Shown piece after piece: positions 51,655 through 59,590 of a stretch of 62,459 nucleotides of DNA. Source of the stretch: Bacillota bacterium (GTDB lineage: Bacteria; Bacillota; Clostridia; Peptostreptococcales; Anaerovoracaceae); the NCBI GenBank assembly GCA_017416795.1, contig JAFQBD010000016.1, positions 1-62,459 of the forward strand, written 5' to 3'. Each line of letters starts with the position of its first letter. Positions within the stretch are counted from its first letter, which is position 1. A program made the position numbers and the translations under genes. A model generated the notes under the pieces. It was not told the DNA's origin. It saw nothing but the letters and a program-made list of their open reading frames with translations, and searched no databases.

Positions 51655-52212
51655 ATGCAGGAAATGATCTTTGAGAAAAAACAGGAGTCTTTCGCTAAGA
51701 GGCTCAGGCGTGTCATGGACGAGCAGGACATCAGACAGGTGGAGCTTTGCATGAGGACGGGCATCGGCAAGAGTGCCATGAGCCAGTATCTGGGCGGGGC
51801 GTTTTTGCCGAAACAGGAGAAGATCCGCGCGATCGCTAAGGTGCTTGATGTATCTGAGGGATGGCTGATGGGCTATGATGTGCCGAGAAAAAGGCTGGAA
51901 GTGGTGCGTGAGCCGGATGTGATAGAGGTCGTGGCTGATGATGGAGCTATGGCAGGAGCGCATATACCGCACGGGGCTGTTGTGAGAGTTCGTAAGTGCG
52001 AAAGCTTTGATGGTATCGACAATGGTGCGATAGTGTGCTTTTCGATGGACGGCATTGATAAGAAGATCAGGTATTACAGCAGGAATGGTGAGGTGGTGGT
52101 GCTGACTGCGGCTGAACCGGGGTATGAACCTGTTGTTGTAGGGATCGATGCTGTTGGCGGCAATGGGCTGGTGGTCCATGGAGTCGTTGATAGGGTGGAG
52201 ATAAAGTTATAG
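51655..52212 (+). CDS. XRE-type regulator with inactive S24-like domain
   Basis: A 185-aa regulator. Residues 12-70 are a Cro/C1 helix-turn-helix (FAKRLRRVMDEQDIRQVELCMRTGIGKSAMSQYLGG). Residues 85-185 have the LexA/CI fold (GAHIPHGAVVRVRKCESF; DKKIRYY), but the serine that would cut the chain is replaced: the DSM-type motif reads DDGAM. The lysine is kept. Autocleavage should be lost, leaving a dimerisation or ligand domain. It lies 3 bases behind the pilin-domain gene, and is the natural candidate to control the sipW operon. Confidence 0.82.
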   Translation: MQEMIFEKKQESFAKRLRRVMDEQDIRQVELCMRTGIGKSAMSQYLGGAFLPKQEKIRAIAKVLDVSEGWLMGYDVPRKRLEVVREPDVIEVVADDGAMAGAHIPHGAVVRVRKCESFDGIDNGAIVCFSMDGIDKKIRYYSRNGEVVVLTAAEPGYEPVVVGIDAVGGNGLVVHGVVDRVEIKL

Positions 52213-52225
52213 GAAAGCATGAAGA

Positions 52226-52258
52226 CAGCCGTCGGGTGAGATGACCCGGCGGTTTTAT
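52226..52258 (+). terminator. Rho-independent terminator of the sipW operon
   Basis: CCGTCGGGT (52229-52237) pairs with ACCCGGCGG (52244-52252), followed by TTTTATTA. Confidence 0.8.
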
Positions 52259-52382
52259 TATGTGAGATATTACAAGCGGACGATTGACGGACACATGGCT
52301 ATATGGTAAAATATGGAAAATAAGAGAGGGGCGATACCACAAATATTTTAACTAAAAGGGGATGTGAAAGGAGATAACAAAT

Positions 52383-53270
52383 ATGATAACTAAAGAAATG
52401 AACAAACATGTACTCAGCCTGAAAAACGATGTGCTGTTTAAGCGAGTATATGGCAGTGATACGGAAGAATCAAAATTCATACTTAAGTCCTTGCTGAATA
52501 AGATATTGGGCAGAGATGATGATCCGATTGTGCATATCGAATACAAGAACCCGTTCAGCATCAAAGAATGTGTGGATGAGAAAGAGTCTGTCCTTGATAT
52601 CAAGGCAGAGACGAACAAACGAGAATTGATAGATATAGAAATGCAGATACTGTGGGATAAAGATATGCCGTCAAGACTGCTTTACTATCATGGCGGACTA
52701 CTGCGGGAATCATTGCAGAGAGGTGAAGACTATGATAAAATGAAACAAACAATCACCATCTGCATTATAGCTTCAGGAGGGTTCAAGGAAAATGACAGCT
52801 TCTTAAGTGAATTCTTATTTATTGAAAAAGATAAGCGGTTTGTTTTCTCCGACAAGACTAAGATTTGCTGCATAGAACTCTCTAAGGTCAATCCTGATAA
52901 TAAGAAAGCTGAAGACCTTTCGCCGTTGGAGATGTGCTTGGAATATCTGAGATGTGCAGATGAGAACGGAAGCGAATATGTAGATGAACTTATTCGCAGG
53001 GGAGGAAAGGACTTAGAAATGACACAGGAGATATTAAGAAAAGCAACAGAGGAGGAAATCCTTAGGGAAAGAGCATTGGCGCGTGAGAAATTTTTGCGTG
53101 ACAAGCTGCATATGGAAAACAGATATAATCGTGGGTTAGAAGAAGGGCGAGAAGAAGGCCGCATGGCAGAAAAGCGTGAAATCGCGAAGAACTTCAGGAA
53201 TTCCGGCATTCCTATCGATGTCATAGCCAAGAACACCGGGCTAACTATTGAAGAAATCGAAAAATTATAG
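52383..53270 (+). CDS. Rpn-family PD-(D/E)XK nuclease-like protein
   Basis: A 295-aa protein of the Rpn nuclease family. LKNDVLFKRVYGS opens the domain; the catalytic pattern is Asp in SVLDIKAE and Glu-x-Gln in LIDIEMQIL, then RLLYYHGGLLRE. A long charged coiled coil (about 215-265) precedes the end GIPIDVIAKNTGLTIEEIEKL, which mirrors the end of the protein at 45178. AAAGGAG precedes the ATG. With 45178 it brackets the sipW cluster. Nuclease function in recombination or defence is a family inference. Confidence 0.8.
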   Translation: MITKEMNKHVLSLKNDVLFKRVYGSDTEESKFILKSLLNKILGRDDDPIVHIEYKNPFSIKECVDEKESVLDIKAETNKRELIDIEMQILWDKDMPSRLLYYHGGLLRESLQRGEDYDKMKQTITICIIASGGFKENDSFLSEFLFIEKDKRFVFSDKTKICCIELSKVNPDNKKAEDLSPLEMCLEYLRCADENGSEYVDELIRRGGKDLEMTQEILRKATEEEILRERALAREKFLRDKLHMENRYNRGLEEGREEGRMAEKREIAKNFRNSGIPIDVIAKNTGLTIEEIEKL

Positions 53271-53294
53271 TACAAAACAGCTTATGAAATTTAT

Positions 53295-53328
53295 AAAAAT
53301 TCGCACAATTTAGTGCGAATTTTTTATT
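53295..53328 (+). terminator. Rho-independent terminator
   Basis: AAAAATTCGCAC (53295-53306) pairs with GTGCGAATTTTT (53313-53324). It ends the Rpn transcript ahead of the dehydratase promoter. Confidence 0.88.
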
Positions 53329-53384
53329 TGCTGAAATAGTTGGAAAAACTTCGACAAATTTCTTCAAAAAAAGCTTCAAAGGGG

Positions 53385-53413
53385 TTGAAAATAGGGAATT
53401 ACATAGATATAAT
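53385..53413 (+). promoter_or_regulatory. Strong vegetative promoter of the dehydratase operon
   Basis: TTGAAA (53385-53390) and TATAAT (53408-53413) are 17 bp apart. The start point would be near 53420, giving a leader of about 165 nt. Together with the codon bias of the genes this predicts high expression. Confidence 0.8.
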
Positions 53414-53419
53414 GAGAAT

Positions 53420-53572
53420 GCTGTCAAAAACTTAACAGACGGCATTTTGACCACAAACAAGAAAGGGCTAAAGTTCGCGCAGGCGACAGACCCGGAATTA
53501 TCGAACATTATTTTAATCATTTAGTGTGTGCGGATATTATCCCTGTGTTGTTTGTGGTCTTATTATGTGTTG
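53420..53572 (+). ncRNA. Structured 5' leader, unassigned cis-regulatory RNA candidate
   Basis: An apical stem AATGC (53416-53420) with GCATT (53442-53446) encloses CTGT/ACAG. Then a perfect 12-bp closing helix GACCACAAACAA (53449-53460) with TTGTTTGTGGTC (53548-53559) encloses AGGG/CCCT (53464/53541), GTTCG/CGAAC (53473/53502) and TCGC-GCAG-GCGA. The nested helices look like a riboswitch aptamer. I cannot match it to a known class, and no B12-box is present. Confidence 0.5.
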
Positions 53573-53584
53573 AAGGAGGAAACA

Positions 53585-55249
53585 ATGAAAAGGTCCAAGA
53601 GATTTGAAAAGCTGGAACAGATGCCTATCAACAAAGACGGATTCTCATACGAATGGGAAGAAGTTGGCTTAATCACTATGGAATCCAGATTCGACCCTAA
53701 GCCAAGCATCAAGGTTGAAAACGGAGTTATCGTAGAAATGGACGGAATCAAGAGAGAAGATTTCGACTCACTGGATAAGTTCATCGCTGACTACGGTATC
53801 AAAGTTGAAAATGCTGAAAAGGCTATGGCAATGGATTCTCTGGAAATCGCCAGAATGCTGGTTGATATCAATGTTCCTAGAGAAGAAATCACAGAAATCT
53901 GTATGTCATGTACAGCTGCTAAGCTGGCAGAAATCGTAAGTCATCTCAACGTAGTTGAAATGATGATGGCACAGATGAAGATGAGAGCTAGAAAAACTCC
54001 TGCTAACCAGGCTCACGCAACAAACCTGGATGATAACCCTGTACTGATCGCAGCAGACGCTGCTGAAGAAGGTGCTAGAGGTTTCGCAGAAGTAGAAACT
54101 ACTTGCGCACTGGCAAGATATGCTCCATTTAACGCTATCGCACTGATGATCGGCGGACAGGCAGGAAGAGCCGGAGTCCTCAATCAGTGTTCAATGGAAG
54201 AAGCTACTGAGCTGGAACTGGGTATGAGAGGATTCACTTCATACGCAGAAACACTGTCAGTATACGGAACTGAACAGGTTCTGATCGACGGTGGCGACAC
54301 TGCTTACTCAAAGGCATTCCTGGCATCAGCATATGCTTCAAGAGGAATCAAGATCAGATATACATCAGGGACAGGTTCAGAAGTACTGATGGGAGATGCT
54401 GAAGGAAAATCTGCACTGTATCTGGAAATCAGATGTCTCATGCTGACTAAGGCATGCGGCGTTCAGGGTATCCAGAACGGATCAATCAACGCTATTCCGC
54501 TGATGGCTGCACTGCCAAACGGATTCAGAGCGATCACTGCAGAAAACCTGATCGCTTCAATGCTGAACATCGAAGTAGCAGCAGGTAACGATACAGCGTT
54601 CACTCACTCAGACTTCAGAAGAGGCGCTAAGCTGGTAATGACAATGATGCCTGGTACTGACTACATCTCATCAGGTTACGGCGGAATCCCTAACCTGGAC
54701 AACGTATTCGCAGGATCAAATGAAGACTGTGACGACTACGACGATTACTATACACTGCAGAGAGACATGCAGGTAGACGGCGGACTGAATCCTATCAAGG
54801 AAGAAACTGCTATCGAAGTAAGAAACAAGGCAGCAAGAGCTATGCAGGCCGTATTCGAAGGTCTGGGACTTCCTGAAATCACTGATGAAGAAGTTGAAGC
54901 TGCTACATATGCTTACTGCTACAAGGATATGCCTGCAAGAAACAAGGTAGAAGACATGAAGGCTGCTACAGAAATGATGGAAAAGGGTACCACAGTTATC
55001 GACATCATCAAGATCCTTCATGAAGCAGGATTTGAGGATGTAGCAGAAAATCTGATGAATCAGATGAAGCAGAGAGTGATCGGAGACTATCTCCACACTT
55101 CAGCAGTATTTGATGAAAACTACAATGTAATCAGTGCTGTTAACGACAGAAACGACTACATGGGTCCCGGAACTGGATACAGAATCAGCGAGGACAGATG
55201 GAACGTTCTGAAAGAAAAGTTCTCAGCTCTCAAGCCGCAGGAAATTTAA
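53585..55249 (+). CDS. B12-dependent diol/glycerol dehydratase-like large subunit
   Basis: A 554-aa TIM-barrel subunit collinear with Klebsiella diol dehydratase alpha (offset of one residue to at least 375). The radical-enzyme residues are kept: Gln142, His144, Glu171, Glu222, Gln297, Asp336 and Ser363. Two pocket residues differ: Asn302 where the Klebsiella enzyme has Ser301, and Thr337 for Gln336. The enzyme removes water (or possibly ammonia) by adenosylcobalamin radical chemistry. AAGGAGG fixes the start at 53585. Medium and small subunits and a reactivase follow. The altered pocket and the transporter in the operon argue against simple propanediol use. No microcompartment genes are present. 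Confidence 0.93.
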   Translation: MKRSKRFEKLEQMPINKDGFSYEWEEVGLITMESRFDPKPSIKVENGVIVEMDGIKREDFDSLDKFIADYGIKVENAEKAMAMDSLEIARMLVDINVPREEITEICMSCTAAKLAEIVSHLNVVEMMMAQMKMRARKTPANQAHATNLDDNPVLIAADAAEEGARGFAEVETTCALARYAPFNAIALMIGGQAGRAGVLNQCSMEEATELELGMRGFTSYAETLSVYGTEQVLIDGGDTAYSKAFLASAYASRGIKIRYTSGTGSEVLMGDAEGKSALYLEIRCLMLTKACGVQGIQNGSINAIPLMAALPNGFRAITAENLIASMLNIEVAAGNDTAFTHSDFRRGAKLVMTMMPGTDYISSGYGGIPNLDNVFAGSNEDCDDYDDYYTLQRDMQVDGGLNPIKEETAIEVRNKAARAMQAVFEGLGLPEITDEEVEAATYAYCYKDMPARNKVEDMKAATEMMEKGTTVIDIIKILHEAGFEDVAENLMNQMKQRVIGDYLHTSAVFDENYNVISAVNDRNDYMGPGTGYRISEDRWNVLKEKFSALKPQEI

Positions 55250-55267
55250 TCGAAGGAGGAAAAACAC

Positions 55268-55810
55268 ATGTTGGAAATCAAAGAATTAGGCGTATCACAG
55301 CCTGGTACTGATGCAAAAGAAATCATCATTGCTGTTTCTCCTGCTTTCGGTACAGGACTGAAGCAGTCCATCACAGATGTTCCTTTGGAAGAGATCCTGA
55401 AGGAATTATGCGCAGGTATCGAAGAAGAAGGTATGAACTACAGATTTATCAAGGTTTATAACTCAACTGACTTAGGTATCATCGCATCTCAGGGTTCAAA
55501 GCTGGCAGGCAGCGGAATCTGCGTTGCTATGCAGTCAAGAGGAACTACAGTTATCCACCAGAAGGACATGGTTCCGCTGGATAACCTGGAACTGTTCCCA
55601 CAGTCACCACTGATCGAACTGGATATGTATAGAACAATTGGTAAGAACACTGCTAAGTACGGTAAGGGTGAAAACCCTGAACCTGTTGAGATCCTCAACG
55701 ACTACATGGTTCCTTCCAAGTTCCTCATCAAGTCAACTCTGATGCACTTCAAAGAAGGCGGCATGGCTAACAGAGATATGGCACCTATCGATCTGGAAGT
55801 TACTTTTTAA
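55268..55810 (+). CDS. Diol dehydratase-like medium subunit
   Basis: A 180-aa beta subunit, which together with the large subunit holds adenosylcobalamin. Blocks: DAKEIIIAVSPAFGTGL, GIEEEGMNYRFIKVYNSTDLGIIASQGSKLAGSGI, GTTVIHQKDMVPL and NLELFPQSPLI. The Salmonella PduD form is about 40 residues longer because of an N-terminal microcompartment-targeting helix; here the chain starts MLEIKELGVSQPG and lacks it. GAAGGAGG precedes the ATG. 18 bases after the large subunit gene. Confidence 0.92.
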   Translation: MLEIKELGVSQPGTDAKEIIIAVSPAFGTGLKQSITDVPLEEILKELCAGIEEEGMNYRFIKVYNSTDLGIIASQGSKLAGSGICVAMQSRGTTVIHQKDMVPLDNLELFPQSPLIELDMYRTIGKNTAKYGKGENPEPVEILNDYMVPSKFLIKSTLMHFKEGGMANRDMAPIDLEVTF

Positions 55811-55877
55811 GTAAAGAACAATATATAAATCATTAATCAATCAAAAAACATTTATTGCAATTTAGGAGGCAAACAAA

Positions 55878-57218
55878 ATGGGAGAAAATCTTAACAATCA
55901 GGGTTCACTGAAAAAGGCCCTGTCCCCTATTGGCCTGTGGGCCATCGCAGTAGGTCTGGTTGTATCCGGAGACTACTATGGATTCGCATATGGATTCGCA
56001 GAAGGCGGTCCTGTATCATTCCTGGTATCATTCATTCCAGTAACACTGATGTATGTACCATTCCTGTTCTGCTACACAGAACTGGCAACTTCAATTCCGC
56101 ACGCAGGCGGACCATCAGCTTATGCTAGAAGAGCGTTCGGACCTTTCGCTGGATTCGTAACTGGATTCTCAGTACTGATCGCATTCCTGATTTCACCATG
56201 TGCAGTAGCTCTGGCTACAGGTGCTCTGGTTAACTACCTGATCCCTTCAATTCCTGCACTGGCTGCAACAGTAGTATTCTTTATCTTCTTCATGCTGGTT
56301 AACCTGTTCGGTATCGAAACATCATCAAAGCTGGAACTGGTTGTAACTATCGTATCACTGGTTGGTCTGGTAGTATTCGCAGTACTGGCTATCCCACACT
56401 TCGAACTGGATACTTTCAAGGGTGTTGCTGAAGGTGAAAGCGTATTCACTAACGGATTCATGGGAATCGCAGGCGCTATGACATTCTCAATGTGGTTCTA
56501 CTTCGCTATCGACGGCGCTGCTATGAACGCTGAAGAAATGAAGGATCCTAGAGACATCCCTAAGGGATACATCCCTGCAGTAGCTACACTGTTCATCACT
56601 TCACTGATCGCTATCATCCTGCCTGCAGGTATTGCAGACTACAATGCTATCGCATCAGTTGACTATCCACTGGCTATCGCTCTGGAAACTCCTTACGGAG
56701 CAGACGCTATCTGGCCTAAGCTGATCGCTGCAGTAGCACTGTTCGCTATGGTAGCATCATTCTCAGCTATCATCCTGTCATTCTCAAGACAGACATATGC
56801 TATGGGTAGAACTGGTTACCTGCCAGCTATCTTCGCTAAGACAAACAGCAAGGGCTGCCCTACAGTTGGTCTGATCGTTCCTGGAACAATCGCTCTGATC
56901 GTAACAGTTCTGACTAACGACACTGGCCTGATGGTAACAATCTCAGTATTCGCAGCACTGATCATGTACACAATCGCTATCGTATCAACATTCGTAATGA
57001 GAAAGAAGGAGCCAACTCTGGAAAGACCGTTCTCAGCTGGTAAGATCATGCCTGTACTGGCTCTGATCTTCGTAATCGTACTGTTCGTATGCGTACTGTG
57101 GGCTAACATTTCAGTTCTGATCTGGGTAATCGTAGTTTACGCTGTAGCAGTTATCTACTACTTCGCTTACGGAAAGAAGAACATCAGACCTATCGAAGAA
57201 GAATTCAACATGGACTAA
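55878..57218 (+). CDS. Ethanolamine-permease-like APC transporter
   Basis: A 446-aa membrane protein with about 12 hydrophobic segments. Blocks LWAIAVGLVVSGDYYGFAYG (near 18-37) and TELATSIPHAGGPSAYARRAFGP (near 68-90) match the EAT family of ethanolamine/amino-acid permeases. Other features are MNAEEMKDPRDIPKGYIPA and FSRQTYAMGRTGYLP. AGGAGG precedes the ATG. The gene lies between the medium and small subunit genes, a very unusual position that implies it imports the dehydratase substrate. An amine-bearing, hydroxylated substrate is the simplest inference. Confidence 0.88.
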   Translation: MGENLNNQGSLKKALSPIGLWAIAVGLVVSGDYYGFAYGFAEGGPVSFLVSFIPVTLMYVPFLFCYTELATSIPHAGGPSAYARRAFGPFAGFVTGFSVLIAFLISPCAVALATGALVNYLIPSIPALAATVVFFIFFMLVNLFGIETSSKLELVVTIVSLVGLVVFAVLAIPHFELDTFKGVAEGESVFTNGFMGIAGAMTFSMWFYFAIDGAAMNAEEMKDPRDIPKGYIPAVATLFITSLIAIILPAGIADYNAIASVDYPLAIALETPYGADAIWPKLIAAVALFAMVASFSAIILSFSRQTYAMGRTGYLPAIFAKTNSKGCPTVGLIVPGTIALIVTVLTNDTGLMVTISVFAALIMYTIAIVSTFVMRKKEPTLERPFSAGKIMPVLALIFVIVLFVCVLWANISVLIWVIVVYAVAVIYYFAYGKKNIRPIEEEFNMD

Positions 57219-57251
57219 TTGTCCTCAATGGATAAATAAGGAGGTTCAATT

Positions 57252-57671
57252 ATGGCTAAATTAGATGCCGTAAAGGATTATCCGGTTTATGAAAAACATC
57301 CTGAACTGATCAAGACTCCAACAGGAAAGCCTGTAGAAGAAATCACTATGGAAGCTATCCTGAAGGGTGAAGTTACTGCAGATGACTGCAAGATCGCACC
57401 TGAAACTCTGGAACTCCAGGCTCAGATCCAGGAATCATTCGGAAATCCGCAGGTTGCAGCAAACTTCAGAAGAGCTGCAGAAATGACAAGAATTCCTGAC
57501 GAAAGAATTCTTGAAATCTACAACTGCATGAGACCGCACGTTTCCACTAAGGAAGAACTGCTGGCTATCGCAGAAGAACTCGAAGAAAAATATGATGCAA
57601 AGATCAATGCAGCGCTCGTTAGAGAAGCTGCAGAGGTTTATGAAAACCGTGGCATGCTGAAGAAGTTCTAA
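57252..57671 (+). CDS. Diol dehydratase-like small subunit
   Basis: A 139-aa gamma subunit that completes the alpha-beta-gamma dimer. Blocks DYPVYEKHPELIKTPTGKP, ITMEAILKGEVTADDCKIAPETLELQA, NFRRAAEMTRIPDERILEIYNCMRPH and KINAALVREAAEVYENR match PduE/DhaB3. The N-terminal extension with the encapsulation peptide found in PduE is missing. AAGGAGG precedes the ATG. A terminator follows at 57679, so the reactivase genes may be expressed at a lower level by read-through. Confidence 0.92.
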   Translation: MAKLDAVKDYPVYEKHPELIKTPTGKPVEEITMEAILKGEVTADDCKIAPETLELQAQIQESFGNPQVAANFRRAAEMTRIPDERILEIYNCMRPHVSTKEELLAIAEELEEKYDAKINAALVREAAEVYENRGMLKKF

Positions 57672-57678
57672 AAAATAT

Positions 57679-57716
57679 CGACCTCGCCTCTTGAGTAAAG
57701 CAGGCGAGGTCTTTAT
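57679..57716 (+). terminator. Rho-independent terminator after the small subunit
   Basis: GACCTCGCCT (57680-57689) pairs perfectly with AGGCGAGGTC (57702-57711), followed by TTTATACTA. A partial terminator would lower reactivase relative to enzyme. Confidence 0.75.
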
Positions 57717-57757
57717 ACTATTATTAATAAAGTATTTCATGAAAGAAGGACCTATCA

Positions 57758-59590
57758 ATGAGACAGTATATTGCCGGAGTAGACATAGGTAATGCGACAA
57801 CAGAAACAGCCCTGGGATTGATCGAAGAGGGTCAGCTGATAAAATGCGTTAGCGGCATCAATGCGACAACAGGAATCAAGGGAACTAACGACAATATCAA
57901 AGGAATAATCAAATCGCTGAAGGATGCAGCTAAGAAGATGGAGATAGAAATAGAAGAGATCGATCTCATCAGAATAAACGAAGCTACACCCGTTATCGGC
58001 GACTTTGCGATGGAAACCATCACAGAGACTATCATTACAGAATCCACACTTATAGGTCATAACCCGGATACTCCGGGAGGTCTGGGTCTTGGCATAGGCG
58101 AGACCATAAAGATCGAAGATCTCGATAAAGCAGAAAAAGACAAGGCATACATCGTCGTAGTGCCGGCAGAAGTAGACTTCATCGACGCTGCGAAGATGAT
58201 AAATGAAGCCCTTGATAATGATATAGATATAGAAGGCGCCATCCTCAAGAAAGACGACGGCGTACTTGTAAATAACAGAATAAATAAGGTGATCCCGATA
58301 CTTGACGAAGTAGCGGCTATCGACAGAGTGCCTATCGGCATGCCTTGCGCGGTAGAAGTATCACAGCCGGGATCATGTATCGAATTCTTGTCCAATCCGT
58401 ACGGCATAGCGACAGTATTCGGACTTACTGCATCAGAGACTAAGCAGATCGTTCACATCGCGAAAGCTCTCATAGGAAATCGTTCGGCAGTAGTGATCAA
58501 AACTCCTGAAGGCGAAGTCAAAGAACGCCGCATACCTGCAGGTGAGATAATCATCGACAGCGGTAAGAGGAAATATACGGCACCTGTAGACCGCGGCTCT
58601 CGTGAGATCATGGAGACGGTGAGAAAAGCGAAAAACATCGAAGATGTTACGGGAACTAAGGGGACTAATGTAGGCGGAATGCTGGAGAAGGTAAGAAAAG
58701 AAATGGCGGACCTTACAGAGCAGGACTACAATAATGTCTTCATCAAGGATATCATGGCGGTAGATACTATCGTGCCGAAGGAAGTGCGCGGAAATCTTGC
58801 CAATGAATTCGCCATGGAAAAGGCAGTGGGCATCGCTGCTATGGTAAAGACAGAAAAGCTCCATATGCAAAGGCTTGCAGATGCGGTTTCTGCTGAGCTT
58901 GGCGTGAAAGTTGAGATCGGCGGAGTAGAAGGAAGTATGGCAGTAAGAGGAGCGCTGACTACTCCGGGAACAGAAAAACCTCTGCTGGTAGTAGATATAG
59001 GCGCGGGCTCTACGGATGCGTGCCTTCTTGACAGAGAAAACAAATCAAGACCTGTCCATCTGGCAGGAGCCGGCAACATGGTAACTATGCTTATCAATGC
59101 AGAGCTGGGACTTGATGATTTCAAACTGGCAGAAGAAATCAAGAAATACCCGCTTGCCAAGGTGGAATCGCTCTATCATATAAGACATGAAGACGGAACG
59201 GCACAGTTCTTCGAAGAGGCTATAGACAGCAAGATGTTCGCAAGGACTGTAGTGCTGAAGCCTACAGGCTGGAAGCCTGTGAGAACTAAGCAGAACCTCG
59301 AGAAGATAAGAGCGGTCAGAAGAGAAGCTAAAGAAAAAGTGCTTATCACCAACATAATCCGTGCTCTCGAGAAAGTATCCAGAACAGGCAATATCACTGA
59401 GTTCGAGCACGTTGTCCTCGTAGGAGGCTCATCACTTGACTTCGAGCTGGGCAACATGGTAACGGACGCACTTACATATTACGGCATCATCAGCGGCAAG
59501 GCTAACGTCAGAGAGACAGAAGGCCCTAGAAATGCAGTAGCTACAGGTCTGCTGCTGTCATACCTGGAGGAGGCCGGCAATGGAAATTAA
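57758..59590 (+). CDS. Diol dehydratase reactivase, large subunit
   Basis: A 610-aa ATPase chaperone of the DdrA/PduG family that exchanges damaged cobalamin for intact adenosylcobalamin on the dehydratase. Actin-like ATPase motifs: YIAGVDIGNATTETAL at the N-terminus, LVVDIGAGSTDACLL near 410, and VLVGGSSLDFELGNMVTDAL near 555. Also typical are GHNPDTPGGLGLGIGETI and EVSQPGSCIEFLSNPYGIATVFG. GAAGG precedes the ATG. It overlaps the small reactivase gene by 11 bases. Confidence 0.94.
   Translation: MRQYIAGVDIGNATTETALGLIEEGQLIKCVSGINATTGIKGTNDNIKGIIKSLKDAAKKMEIEIEEIDLIRINEATPVIGDFAMETITETIITESTLIGHNPDTPGGLGLGIGETIKIEDLDKAEKDKAYIVVVPAEVDFIDAAKMINEALDNDIDIEGAILKKDDGVLVNNRINKVIPILDEVAAIDRVPIGMPCAVEVSQPGSCIEFLSNPYGIATVFGLTASETKQIVHIAKALIGNRSAVVIKTPEGEVKERRIPAGEIIIDSGKRKYTAPVDRGSREIMETVRKAKNIEDVTGTKGTNVGGMLEKVRKEMADLTEQDYNNVFIKDIMAVDTIVPKEVRGNLANEFAMEKAVGIAAMVKTEKLHMQRLADAVSAELGVKVEIGGVEGSMAVRGALTTPGTEKPLLVVDIGAGSTDACLLDRENKSRPVHLAGAGNMVTMLINAELGLDDFKLAEEIKKYPLAKVESLYHIRHEDGTAQFFEEAIDSKMFARTVVLKPTGWKPVRTKQNLEKIRAVRREAKEKVLITNIIRALEKVSRTGNITEFEHVVLVGGSSLDFELGNMVTDALTYYGIISGKANVRETEGPRNAVATGLLLSYLEEAGNGN

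Noticed and set aside
45178..53270. Insertion sequence flanked by Rpn genes as transposases
   Set aside because: Rpn proteins are sometimes annotated as transposases, but no terminal inverted repeats or target duplications are visible at the ends.
53449..53559. GACCACAAACAA / TTGTTTGTGGTC as a second invertible element
   Set aside because: The arms are only 12 bp, lack a two-half-site core, lie after the promoter, and enclose nested helices. An RNA closing helix explains them better.
53420..53572. Cobalamin riboswitch before the B12-dependent dehydratase
   Set aside because: The conserved B12-box (GCCACTG-type) and the core helices are not seen. The leader has another architecture.
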